A DNA stretch of 64,000 bases. It comes from Onchidella celtica (lineage: Eukaryota > Mollusca > Gastropoda > Systellommatophora > Onchidiidae). Numbering within the stretch: the first letter of the stretch is position 1; each line of letters starts with the position of its first letter. The notes beneath the pieces were generated by a model. That model was given only the letters and a program-made list of their open reading frames with translations, was not told where the DNA came from and made no database searches. The translations under genes were made by a program, and so were the position numbers. Positions 25,511-37,018 of the stretch are shown piece by piece. The stretch spans positions 42,722,279 through 42,786,278 of the forward strand of contig OZ007571.1 in assembly GCA_963931925.1 (NCBI GenBank), in the 5' to 3' direction.

Positions 25511-26476
25511 AAGATGAAAAATGCAACAAATGGTATTCCAAGGTGCATGAAAGTAAAGTTATTCCACGGTCACATTATACTATAATTATTCTGTTACTGA
25601 TAATATTATATTATTATTATTTGGTTAGAAAATTGGCAGCCTCTTTTTTTTTTTGTTGTTTTGTTTTCCTTGTCTCGATTGACTCTATTATGCATCATAT
25701 CTGCATTAATTATTTTATAGATGACTCATCCTCTTAGTATTTAAAACCATTGGGAACACACGTAGCACATGGAAGACAGATTTTTTTTTTTTTCTGAAAT
25801 GGCTGTTTGTTCTTTTAATCTGTATTTTTAACATTTCTGCTCAGGTTTATTATATATATTTACTGATTATCATTATGATTGGCTTGTGTTTGTATTTCTA
25901 CAGTACTAGCTGTTTAAAACTGAACTCTAAAACTGATCAGCTGATAATGGTAAAGACCTAGAGGGTTCGAGAAGGCCGACAACACAGAATTCAGTAGTTA
26001 ACAATTCTGGGATATAAAAGACTCAAGTTGGGTCCGATCCCCAGGATAGTCCTCATAGACAGCTGTGTATTCACTTACTTGGTTATATATGTTTTCTCTT
26101 ACTCATCTATTTATTTATTGTTCTATTTATTTACCTTGGACTTCACTTTTAATTCCTTCGAGTATCTACGTACAAACACACCTCTATAGGCATCTATATA
26201 TTTATAAAAATTGAATTTGTTCATCTCTGTTCGCTTAATTAGGTACCTATTATTTCTTTATTTAGTGATCACTGAGTCATGCACTGAATGAATACATTCA
26301 AAATCGCATTTCAATCTGAGATCTTAAAAAAAAAAAAAGCCAACGAGGTTGACTGTGGTAAATATCCTTCAATCGATGCTGACTCACTGAAATTAAGAGA
26401 GTGCTTCAGAAAGACCACGTGAAATTTTTACAGTAACTACCCTGCACTTGTTTCATTTGGAAAAGATTGCACAGAC

Positions 26477-29444
26477 TTACGCGGCTTCACAGAAAAAGAA
26501 TGCGCTAAAATCACAATCTTCGTCATTCCACTTGTAAGCTTGATAACTCTGTATTTGAAGGCAGTCCTCACCTGTCATACAAAGTTTATGATATGTAATA
26601 TGTACAGTTTTCTGATCACTTGGGTATATATGAAACGTGCGGGAGACACGTTTTGGTAATCCAGGCATCAGAACCATTGATACAATGAGTTAATTTAGAA
26701 AGAAATCACTGGACTTTCCTGAAAATGTTGATATTCGATACCACTGAAATTTATGATGTGGAGGGCAAACCCTCATGTGACAACTTGAAAAAATCATTAC
26801 AAAACTTTATGTGAAGAATTTTGGGTTACCTAAACATCGGATGCGATACGGATATTTTATTGGTCACGTGGGCGAACTTGGGGGAATTTTGCTGTTTTGG
26901 CAAATTTCTGATCACGTAATGATGAAAGGCACATCTGACGTTATGTGCCACATGCTCCTTGAACATGAATAGACTGGTAAATAAAACGTTCAGACTAGCT
27001 ATGTGTGGATTTCAGTCATTTCGACATTCTGTCCACTGTCGTCGTGAAATACCTTTTTTCTCTGTAAAGTAAAAGCATATAAAATATATAAAAATACATC
27101 TATTACCTCCGATGCCACCATGTTGATTGGGTTCTCCAGGTGCCCAGTCAGTGAAGCCTTGAATCGGTACACCGGAGGCTGCCCATTCCCAATATCCTTC
27201 CTCAAATATGTCTGTTCCACCTATCCAGGCAGTAGACACTGGTAGAAACCCCGAACACAGAGAAGTTTAAAACAGTGCTGGTCGGGGGTTACGTGGAAAT
27301 TTGTTGAAAGATAAATTACATGAATATGTTATGTTTTTTGAAGTTTAATAAATGAGGACTTGAGTATTGGCAGTGACAGAGACGTTAAATTTGTGACGGG
27401 CACAAATAGAGAAACCCTTTACACACAAAATGAGGAATAACAGAAACGGACATGAAGGCACGTTGATAGGCAGGTAGTAAGCCACTAAGCGGATAAGCAA
27501 GACAGGGTAGGTTTTGTTCTTATGCATTATAATAATGACCCACACTCCCGTAATATGTCGACTTTTAAGAGCTGTATAAAGATCACAAAAATAAAGACGC
27601 TTACACTTATTCGTCCGTGTTAGGTTCTTGAGGTATTCATTCTCCGCACTGGTTTCTACCTCGGCCAACTTGGCATGATAGACTCAACAAAATTCCTACA
27701 AAATTTGAAGGAAACATTATCAAAGACTAGAAATTGGTAGACTGGGGTGGTGGGGGAGTGGGACCTTAAAATAAATAAATAAATAAATAAGTAAATAATG
27801 GCATTTGTGAACTTATGAAACATGACACTCAATGACAGTCCTGCTTCATCAGTTAATATCTGTGGCAAAATTGCTGGCCTGCAAAATACATTCCGAGCTA
27901 ATTTTAAACTGACAACAAACAACACAAAGTTCCAATCCTCATCATAAATTATCAAGTGTCATTTTCCCCGTTACCAGCACCAACTGAGTAGCCTTAGAAC
28001 TGGCACAACATGATTTTCTGACCCAAATGATCTAACGCACAACAATAATGCGTTTTATGAGAGACAAATCGTTATTTTGTTTTCTATTACCTCTCCCCCC
28101 CCCCCCCAAAAAAAAACCTCACATCCCCAATATCCTATTCTTCCCACCCCTCTCCCCCTAACTTCAGCTTCAAGAACCAATGGGGCGATTGCTTTTAACT
28201 GGTCCATTACATTTCTTGGATGTGAATGAAATTCTGTTAACAGTGACATGTATTTCCAGATGCCCTCGCGTATGAAAACATAATGATCACTGCTTAATAT
28301 CGCTGGACAGCTAATCTTAAAAGAATCACATTTTAGAGTCCACTAACACATAAGGCAATAAAATAATCTCAGTTTACAAACAAATAAACAAAAAAACGCA
28401 CATGTTGATACGTGGATGAAATGTAAAAAGAACAACTTCAGAAACTGAACATTTCACAAACCTGCGCTCCAGCCCAAGTGAGTGCCTCAGAGCCCATACC
28501 GTAACATGACCCTCCAAACTGGGACCAACCGTGATGGCAGGCACCGTTTTGACCGGCAGCTGTGGGTGGTATGCATTTCGTTTAATGTTTTTAATGTTAC
28601 GGTACATGATTTTGTAGATGACCCAATGTTGTTATCTCGGTCCCTGTGCAACATTTTGTGCAGATTCCTTTTGGTCTGAAGTTGTTAGTTATAATATTAC
28701 GCATTTTTGAACACCATCGTCACACGTTTTTTTGTTTTTGGTTTGGGTAAAACTCAAATCAAGCATTCATAAATTTGGATTTGCCATTAACGTTTACACA
28801 TAAGGCTTTCGTGATTTCTTACGGCATTCTTATTATTCCAATTGTATACACAGCTATAGCCACAATTCACGAGCGAGTTTTTTTCTTTATACAGTGTACA
28901 TACATGTGTGTAAAAATAAAATGGGAGCATATGGGCTTTGTTTACACATGTAGCTTGTTACCTTTTTTAATCGTTGGACAGGTCACCCTGTTTCCTTTCT
29001 AGTTTCCCCCCTTTCAATGTTTATAATTTATATATATTTACACAACACCACTAGAAAATTCACAACTGCACAAAAAGATCACGCAACAATTCAAACAAAC
29101 CTAAATATTAAAAACGTACTTAGGGAGGACGAACAGCAAAGAACTTCGGAGCATCACTTGCACGTCATAAAGTTAAGGTAACAAAAAAGACATTTACAGT
29201 AGAAACAACTGTCAACACTATCCCAGTAGTCAAACTTCTCAAGATTTCCAGATTGTGGCAATATTGGGGTTTTTAATTGTGGTATTACTTATCATTTTAG
29301 AACTGCCAAAGTAGGGCATGGAAAATGGGGGCGGGAAGAAAGACAGGCCTATCAATTTCTGAAAATAAAATATTATTATTTACCTGAACTAAAAATCCCA
29401 GCCGCAACAAAGAATACTATAATGTAATCTGCAGCCATTGCCAT
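26477..29444 (-). pseudogene. C-type lectin C, perlucin-like, with in-frame stop in exon 3
   Basis: Exons are 29384-29444 (ATG at 29444 or 29438), 28462-28559, 27605-27695, 27107-27238 and 26477-26571. All splice borders and phases match lectins A and B. The signal peptide is MAADYIIVFFVAAGIFSS from the second Met. Exon 2 has GACHHGWSQFGGSCYG, exon 4 WIGGTDIFEEGYWEW with WAPGEPNQH, and exon 5 GEDCLQIQSYQAYKWNDEDC with FFFCEAA. In exon 3, where A and B read EFCEV, C reads E-F-C-stop (TGA at about 27684-27686), a local shift of one base compensated a few bases later. That truncates the protein before the sugar-binding site. An internal AG at about 27669-27670 would keep the frame but lose the first canonical Cys. 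It is most likely a recent pseudogene, unless the stop is an allele or an assembly error. Confidence 0.85.
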
Positions 29445-29517
29445 ATTCACAAAGGACACTGCAGCATATATATACAACAGATGTTACTCTTTATCTCTTT
29501 ATATAAATACGGTGGAT

Positions 29518-29556
29518 CAAGAAGCCAGAAGACGTGTTACCAGATAAAGTATTTAA
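29518..29556 (-). promoter_or_regulatory. Conserved GATA-like promoter block and TATA-like box of lectin C
   Basis: The plus strand reads GACGTGTTACCAGATAAAGT about 100 bp upstream of the start codon, matching the A and B blocks. On the minus strand TTTATATAAAGAGA lies between the block and the ATG (about 29494-29507) and resembles a TATA box. A and B do not show an equally clear TATA box. Confidence 0.42.
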
Positions 29557-30759
29557 AAAAACGGTTTTCGCGTTGCCAGCACAACTCCACGACGGAATCT
29601 TCACATTATTTGTGAACTGTCAATGATTAGCATGCTGTTTTTCTAATCTTCATTCATCGCCAATTTTCTTCCTCTAGCAGAAGTCAACGTATTCATCAAT
29701 CACTTCTTAAAGAGACACCTCTTTTACAACAGCAACAGAGGTGAACTGGAAAACATCGTAATATCTCCCACCATTTTTTTTTTTTATATCCCATCTTTCT
29801 ATCAGAAACCACGAAGTTAGCTTTAACCATACAGTGTCCCATGTATCACCTGTGATGTGAAGAAATTCACTCAGCTACAGTTCCCACGAGAACTCAAGGC
29901 GAGAAAAGTTATTTTTGGTAATTTCTACACTAAATCAACCAAGTGATCACGAAACCCTTTTTTTTTTTTTTTAATATACCCCCTAGGAACTAATTCTCAC
30001 AAAATAAGAATTTTCCCACAAGGCGAAATGGCGGCGAAGCAGTAAAAAAAAAAAGGAGTCGGAGGGGGGATGTTAACGTGGGTCAACATACCAACTTGCA
30101 CACACAGAGTGGCGGTTGAGTGATTTTGTTTTTTCTTTTTGTTAAACCTAGTTTCAGAACATTTGAACAGAATCAGTTCAGTGACCTACAATCATCTACA
30201 TTACACAACAACTTGAAGAAATGGTACATGTTCTGGTTTCACTTACTGTGTTACTGTGGTTAAGAAGGAGATCAGGCGCGTGTTCCACGCCTGGGCATGG
30301 GCGTGTTCGGATCGCTAAAACTTGGAAGTTCAAAAAACAACGTTCTCTCTAAATTAAACTTTTACGAAACATCGGTAAAACCTATGGCCTTAAAAAGTGC
30401 TGGTGGTTAAGGTCATTCACGTTCAAGTCATAGTAAAATTACATGGCCTTATCTTGTAAGTAAATCACTGGTGCTGAAAAGGCATAATATTTTTCTTTTA
30501 TGCCGAGAGATCTGGACCGTCTGTGCAGAGAGATAAGGTTAGCTGTTTTCAGTGCACTGCCGTTGTTATTTTTCTATCGGTGTTTTTTGGGCTAACTAGA
30601 TCATGTGAAAAACATTTTTTACAATAAAATGTATGTACATGTATAAAACCGAGGGGTATTTTGCGACACTGTCGTATGCCACGTTTTGCCGATTTTGTGG
30701 TTTTGTCATGACAGTGGTTCTCTCTTTTAAGTTTATTTATAATGTACCCTGTAGGCTAC

Positions 30760-33040
30760 AGGTTTTTTCTGCCACATGTTTAACATGTTCGGAATGGTTC
30801 CAGACTCGTGGGTAACGGGCGTGAAGTTTCTTAATTTACAACGACAATATAATGTGTAGCCTATCCAGTCTACGATCGTAAAGAGGTACATGTAGGGGTC
30901 AGCGCAGCAAACAACACAATGTAGAAAAACGTCAAATAGCACGACGGATCTATATTAATCCAGACCTAAATAGAGGCAGTCAAGTCTCAAGTTCCCCGGT
31001 CCACACACAGCATCCTGGACCACCTTCGCAGAACTTTTCGAAAGAAAATCCCTTACCATTTCATTCTGCGGAGGAAACAAGTCAGGACATCGGCCTGTGC
31101 CGACGGTGTGGTGAACAAAATTCCATTTGATTTTAGATTACTAAAATGGTTTTAAGGGATGAAGCCCCTTGGGAGGAGGGGGGTGTTAGGAATTTTCCTT
31201 GGCATTTTTCCTTCTTCCTCTTCTCTGTTCCATGCTACATGGCACCTACCACGACTGTTCTGTTGTGAGAACAGACAAGAAGAAATCAGAATCATGAAGC
31301 AAGTGCAATCAACAATAGGGGGACCAACAGCCTTCGGCTCAGGCCCTCGAGAAGCGAAAGGACTTTTTCCGTAGAAAAACAATGGCTAACAAAAAACGGA
31401 CGTGCCCACAATATAATTATAGAGAGTACTGTATCATATAATAATGGAGCTTGGGCCCATACTAGTTATTATTAGTCAAACTTTCAAAAAGGTGGCCTTT
31501 GCTAGGCATTTTCCAGGCTTTTAGAGATACATGTATAACGGAATTTACAGGGCATACAGGGAATATACTGGAGAATGACGACTCAAAACTGCACAACCTG
31601 ACTTCACACTCGCAAGAAAAAGTACATGTACTCCTATTTGATTTTTCCTCTACTTGAAGCTCTGTGGCAGCTGTCATGAGGGCTTTTGCTTCTGGTCAAT
31701 AATTATTGCAGAAGGTTCCGATTGGCATGCTCATTGCTGTTCTTGCCGAGTCTGGACCCTCCATCTGCCACATGTGAGTGCAGCCAGTCTCCTCAAAACA
31801 CAGAGCATATATTGAAGAACTGCACACTCTTCTCAGCACCACGAGAAACATAATTGGCTCAAACCCACCGACCTAGATTTCAAACTCTATGGTGCTCTGC
31901 CAGAACTGCAGAAAACCGTCGATTTTCTTAAAAGAACAAATCTGCAGATTCAGATTGGTAAACGAAAGAAGAAGAAATATTCCTGTGAATAAATTTGCTT
32001 CTGCCCTTTGCATGCCCTCTCTTCCCGCAAACTCAAAATACCAGTTTGAGTTTGAATTTGGGTTTCACAGCCCGTTGGCACGATAACGGCCACTTTGTGT
32101 CCTTCACGGTCTATTAGGATATTGCTCAATGTCAAAACCCGCCGAAACCTGACGAAACCCGGATTTCGGAGAAGTGGCTATCTGCCGTTGCGGTTTAGGT
32201 TCGAGCGACCTATCAAGTGAATTGATGTTCTTAATACGTTCGACTGATTTTGATCGGTTATATCTAGTTCTAGACTATAATAATTATTCTTTGATAGCTC
32301 TTGCTGTGCGTAGAGTAAATTATTCTTAGGGCAAACAAAACAAAAAAAAGATCCACACAAACTCTTTCACTCTACTCTTTACCTTTCGATTGGGATGAAA
32401 ACGACCGCATAGTGAAAAACCTGCATAAGTACGTAAAATCAGGTAAAACCTTGATTTTAAACCTATTTTTTTCCCCCACTATTTTGCTGTCTGCGGCGCC
32501 GCTTTGAAGAAAACAGGCTATGCTCAAGCTCGCTTCTGGGTGTAGTCAAGTCTTCTTCGTCTTTGTTAATCACTGATTTTGGACCAGTTCATATGGTGTA
32601 AGTCCCTACAAAGATGCTTTTCGGTGAGGGGTGTTAGACTATAACAACAAACCCAAAATAGCAACGTAGAATAGAATGCTGAACTGGCTAAATGGACTTG
32701 GAGTTGGGCTCGATCTGAAAAGCGTAGTAATTCTAGAATTAATACTCGAAGGGTAATCACTGATTATTTGATTATGGGGAAGCCTCACCCCTGCACCACA
32801 ATGATGTACATGACAGTCGTGCCGTCGGCTTCCAAGCGGAAGATATTCTTGGGATCGATGGCGACTCAATTTCTCCGTTCCGGCCGTGGTCGGTGTCTGT
32901 GATTGTTAGCGCAGCAAACACAGAGCCAATGTTCCCGTGTTCGATCAGTCTGATGGTTCTATATTTTGATGGTCACTGGCTTAAAGTTCACAGGTAGGAT
33001 GTCTTTAAGTTTAAATTTAGTTTTACTATTGGGATGAGTC
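30760..33040. other. Gene-poor stretch with dispersed repeat scraps
   Basis: No gene is supported. A 20-plus-bp phrase (ATAATAATGGAGCTTGGGCC) near 31438 recurs near 36100. The phrase GGCACGATAACGGCCACTTT near 32077 is the reverse complement of a stretch at 15817-15836, in the flank of the dead RNase H LINE, so a scrap of the same family may lie here. Nothing else was recognised. Confidence 0.5.
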
Positions 33041-33260
33041 TCCTCGCCCCCCCCCCCCCCCTTTGGCATAATTTGAAAAGTTGTGACACTAATGCCATGT
33101 GATTTTGCTGAAAACAGTCCGACATGAAAAAGTTCAGGTTCCACATCTTTTTACCGTACGTCGATATTTACTACGCGCCCCCCTATGCCGTGGGTCATTT
33201 TTGGCACAGTCGTATTCGGGTATCTTGTGCTAAGCGTAATCTCTACTATTCAGTTTCAAG

Positions 33261-33855
33261 ATGGCGGAGGCTATCCTGCGAGATGCATTCGTGGCAAAAA
33301 GGTAAGTAAAAATCCTATTACAGCAAACACTAGAATAAGCCAGTTTAGAGACTACCTTTCTGTTAGTTTCGTGTTAGATCTATAATAATATATCGACTGG
33401 CTGGGCTGGAATGTAGGATTGGTTGTAGATCGTCTGATAATTCACCCGTCTAGGTCTAGACCAGACTTTCAGACAGGATGGCATAATCGATTCTATTGAT
33501 TTATGCGAATTGTAGGTATCGAGTTTTCTTTCTTGGCAATAATAGTGTACAATGGGCAGAATATTTCTATTTGTTTTGTGGAGCTAAATTGTGGAATCTG
33601 TTTTGTCATTTCAGCTATCAGGTTCCACCAGGGCTAGTCAACTTATTTGAGGAAGACGTCAGAGGGGCTGCCGGGAGGAGGAGGATCTACGGACGGCTTT
33701 ACACCATTGTGAAGACGTCCTGCCTCCTTCCTCTCGGTAAGCACCGGATAGTCTGGCCTCCCTCGGTGAGAGAGGCCATGAGGGCGGCTGTCGTGCCGGA
33801 GGAGGGAGAGAGGGAAGCTGGGGCCTATGATGACCAGCATGAGGGCAACGCTGCC
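33261..33855 (+). CDS. Candidate host gene, first two coding exons (unknown function)
   Basis: Exon 1 (33261-33301) starts with ATGGCGG in a strong Kozak context and reads MAEAILRDAFVAK, ending at AAAAG|GTAAGT in phase 2. After a TTTGTCATTTCAG acceptor, exon 2 (33615-33855) continues in the matching frame. It reads YQVPPGLVNLFEED, AAGRRRIYGRLYTIVKTS, IVWPPSVREAM and VPEEGEREAG, and ends at GCC|GTAAGT in phase 0. The 94 codons are clean, more GC-rich than the surroundings, and have consensus splice sites. No family was recognised and no later exon was found within the next several kb, so it is either a 5' gene fragment or a gene with a distant 3' part. The in-phase exon pair is the main evidence. 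Confidence 0.5.
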
Positions 33856-33892
33856 GTAAGTATGGTCAAACTGAAGAACAAGCGATCACCAC

Positions 33893-33962
33893 ATCATCAA
33901 CTTCATTATCACCTCCACCACCACCATCATTTCACTACCACCACCATCATCATCACCACCAG
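33893..33962 (+). repeat. CAT/CAC trinucleotide-rich microsatellite
   Basis: An imperfect (CAY)n run lies just after the second candidate exon. It makes the His/Thr-rich end of the open frame there, which is not considered coding. Confidence 0.8.
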
Positions 33963-34199
33963 CCGTGATAGAATAGTGTTGAGATTCCAAACTTCTGTGC
34001 TATTTTTGACCCACGACGTACGGTAAAGCACTGAAGAATAATAGAGTGTGATGGTGGTGGGTTTTTTTGTTTTTGTAAAGCACAGTGTATTTCCCTTCAA
34101 CCACTGGGATTCCTGGGCGGGAAATCAGTTGTTATGACGATCAGAGATTAGAGTATTTGACCTTTAGAAAAAGAACTGAACTGTTTTGACTTTTTGGGA

Positions 34200-34355
34200 A
34201 GAACATGTCGGCCTCGAGGAAACTAGCTATCGCAGCCTCTAGAAAACAACATTGTCGGCCTCTAGAAAAAGAGCTGGCTATCGACCTCCAGAAAAGGACT
34301 AACTATATAGCCTCTAGGAAAAGAATCGATTATCTCGGCTTGTAGAAAAAGAACT
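34200..34355. repeat. Short array of the 27-bp CGGCCTCTAGAAAA minisatellite
   Basis: Four to five degenerate copies of (T)ATCGGCCTCTAGAAAAAGAACTGGC. A longer array of the same unit lies at 43400-43765 in the paralogous segment. Confidence 0.75.
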
Positions 34356-34439
34356 CAAAAAATCCGTTTTGACAAAGCGACCGTGCCAAATTTTTACAAA
34401 AGTTTTTTTGTACTGTTTTTTAACAAGGGTCATTACTTT

Positions 34440-35080
34440 ACAGCCCCCCCCCCCTTTTTTTTAAAATCTCTATTTCACTCACTCATACAATAATATTTCC
34501 ATTCATATTTAACATTAACAGGACCTGAGATGAGGATACCGAGACATCTCATGGAGTACAAATAATAGCTATTCGATGAAATGTTCTCTATTCTTCCATT
34601 CTATTTCAAAGATATGGAAAATATTCATGGTTCCATATTTCAGCTTACTTGTACACATAACTTGGCTACTAGTATAATATGATTTATAGTATTTATTTTC
34701 TTATTTGTACATGCGTTACAATCTTCTTCCACTATTCCAAACCAAAGAGTGCTATCATCTCGTTCATGATTAATTGGCCTGTTTTCATGAGAATGACATT
34801 GGCTAGACGATTCCAAAATCCTCTGATTTTCTTACAGTGAAAGAAGAAATGCTTTATGTAGTCTCTTTCATTACAATAAGCACAATTTTCTGATGATTTC
34901 ATTCCTAATCTTGTAAGTAATATATATTGTGGTAGGGTAGATATTATGGATCAATTTAAAGTGAAGGAGCTTAAGTCTACTTTCCCTGGATGAATTTTTT
35001 GCTACCATAAAATTTTGTAACATCGATATTGTAACTACCCCTTTCCCTCCCCCGTTTTGCTTGTCATGACTGAGCATGTG
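34440..35080 (-). mobile_element. 5'-truncated LINE tail, second copy (inverted)
   Basis: On the minus strand it reads NFMVAKNSSRESRLKLLHFKLIHNIYP and then the same 3' region as the 24.7-25.5 kb copy, ending AATAGAGATTTT and an A-run. It carries several stops and frame changes and is more decayed than its partner. The poly-A lies at about 34457-34466 (T-run on the plus strand). Confidence 0.72.
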
Positions 35081-35089
35081 TTCACTTCT

Positions 35090-36340
35090 TTTTTCCTTTT
35101 ACTGTTGACATTCGCCCTGCGTGTACTCGGTGACCGTACCTCCCTTCCTTGTGAGTAGTTTTTTTCCTCGCTCGGTTGTTGTTGGCTGATTTAACCCTTT
35201 TCGTAAATAGGGGATTATATACTATACATACAGCTGCAAACAAAAATTCACTACTATCGTAAATGATCGTTCACATCCTCTGTTCAATCGTGTTGCTAGA
35301 TAAAGAAGTGGTCGGATATCCCAAACCAGAGAAAGATACAGATTATGAAAACTGGAACGTCAAAAACATTGTAGGCCCTTCAAATTGCCATGTCTTAATT
35401 TCAAAATCACTTTACCCGTTTTTCTGACAATAAGATGCCGTCACTTGTCATTCGGAAATTACTTACATAAAAAAAAAAGAGTTGCAAGTATCTGCACCCC
35501 GCCACGAACCACTTAAAATTAAATCAGGCACACGGCATATTGATAAGACTCTTTCCCATTATGCATTCTGACATTATTATATAGAGGTGTGCGCCAAAGC
35601 ACCCCGCATTGGGAGCGAAAAAGTTAATACTTTTTTTTTAACGTCTTGAAAGATTACATGAAACTTGGAGAAACGAGACGTAGTTGCAAAGGAGACCTTG
35701 GGGGGGGGGGGTGCAGATTGAACGACACTGAATAAAATTTTTGGCCGAGCTAAGAGAGGGACCTCAATGAATTAATACTCCCGTTACGTTTTCATTCCAT
35801 ACGATTTGGTTTCGCCATGGATGAATTCGTGGGTGTGGTGTGAGCGTGTTGCTCAGTGCCTAGTGTACATAGTTTGGATGCATAAATTTATGGGCGTGCG
35901 AGCCACCAGTCTGGCGCCTACACCATCTTTGGGTGTGCTTCATCCCTTATGTGTTGAGAAAACCAGACCAAGGCTGTAACCGATGGCTCGTCGCCTGATT
36001 ATCATGTATCACACTAAAAACACTACAGTGTTTTTTTAATGCGACCACGGAGGGTGGTGTGGGCGGCAGTTTTTTTTTTTTTAGTGCGATGCATCATCAT
36101 ATAATAATGGAGCTTGGGCCCATCTTTGTTCCCGCAAAGGCTTTTTTACTACGCAACGTAGGGAAATGAAACTTGGCACATGCATGTAAAATTTATTAAG
36201 CATATACGTGCCGAGCTCATTTTTTCCCGAAAGTCTTTACTTTTCCCAGAAATTCAGTTATAATTATCAGTTATCAATTCATGATTTCGAATACGACGTG
36301 ATAATGTACTTCCGTCAATTCCGTCATTTCCGCCTCTTAA
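35090..36340. other. Non-coding stretch with repeat scraps
   Basis: No gene is recognised. The phrase GCGAGCCACCAGTCTG near 35898, with CACCATCTTTGG and TTCATCCCTTA, recurs near 40730-40790. ATGGCTCGTCGCCTGATTA at about 35981 is an inverted match to the start of that repeat, so a MITE-like piece of about 110 bp may lie at 35885-36000. Confidence 0.45.
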
Positions 36341-36489
36341 AGGCCATAGTTAACCCGGCCGTCCGGAGTTTTGACGGTCGTCTCTCTAGCCGGTAGAACG
36401 GATCCGTGAAAGTGGCCATAGTAAACCCGGCTTTCCGGAGTTTCGACGGCCGTCTCTTGCTGAGGTCAAGTGAGGCCGTCACTATCAAA

Positions 36490-36967
36490 ATGGCACGGAC
36501 GAAACGGAGCAGATCGTTGTTGCTGTAGTGGTGGTGGAGGAAGAAAAGAGGGAGCCTACGACGTTTCGCTGTTCATCCTATCAACAGATGGAGACACATA
36601 TATGGAGAATATCACCATCTGATGCCCCAACTACGCAATTATTCAGAGAAGTTCCATGAGTACCTCAGAATGACACCTCAATCTTTTGATCATCTTCTTG
36701 AACTCTGTGCACCTAATCTTCGAGAAAAGTCAACTAACTTCTGCCGAGCAGTTCCACCGGAAGAACGACTTGTTGTTACACTGAGGTAACCATTTGATTT
36801 TTTTTCTGTATGTATATATACGTTTCAGTGTGTCTGTCTGTCTCTGTTTAGCTGGCTTGTCTATCTCTCCCTCCTCTCTCTTTCTGTCTCTTTACGTGTA
36901 TGTGCGTGTGTAGTTGTATTTGTGTGTTTCCATGTTTTATGTGGGTGTGGGTGTAAGAGAGAGAGAG

Positions 36968-37018
<51 letters not shown>

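Larger units (their letters stand above)
23830..30690. repeat. Lectin-cluster duplication unit 3
   Basis: Third and shortest unit, carrying lectin C. A LINE tail is inserted between about 24722 and 26336, splitting a stretch that is continuous in unit 1 (4553-4600). A fourth copy of the boundary block at about 30690-30760 closes the array. A local tandem duplication of about 60 bp is visible at 24506-24600. Confidence 0.68.
33045..34440. repeat. Duplicated segment, copy 1 (holds the candidate gene)
   Basis: Left part (poly-C, then GTGATTTTGCTGAAAACA and CCACATCTTTTT) and right part (GCACTGAAGAATAATAGAG, GGGATTCCTGGGCGGGAAAT, then CGGCCTCTAGAAAA-type repeats) both recur in order at 42765-43870. 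The middle 33159-34025, which holds two candidate exons, is replaced by only a few bases in the other copy. Confidence 0.7.
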
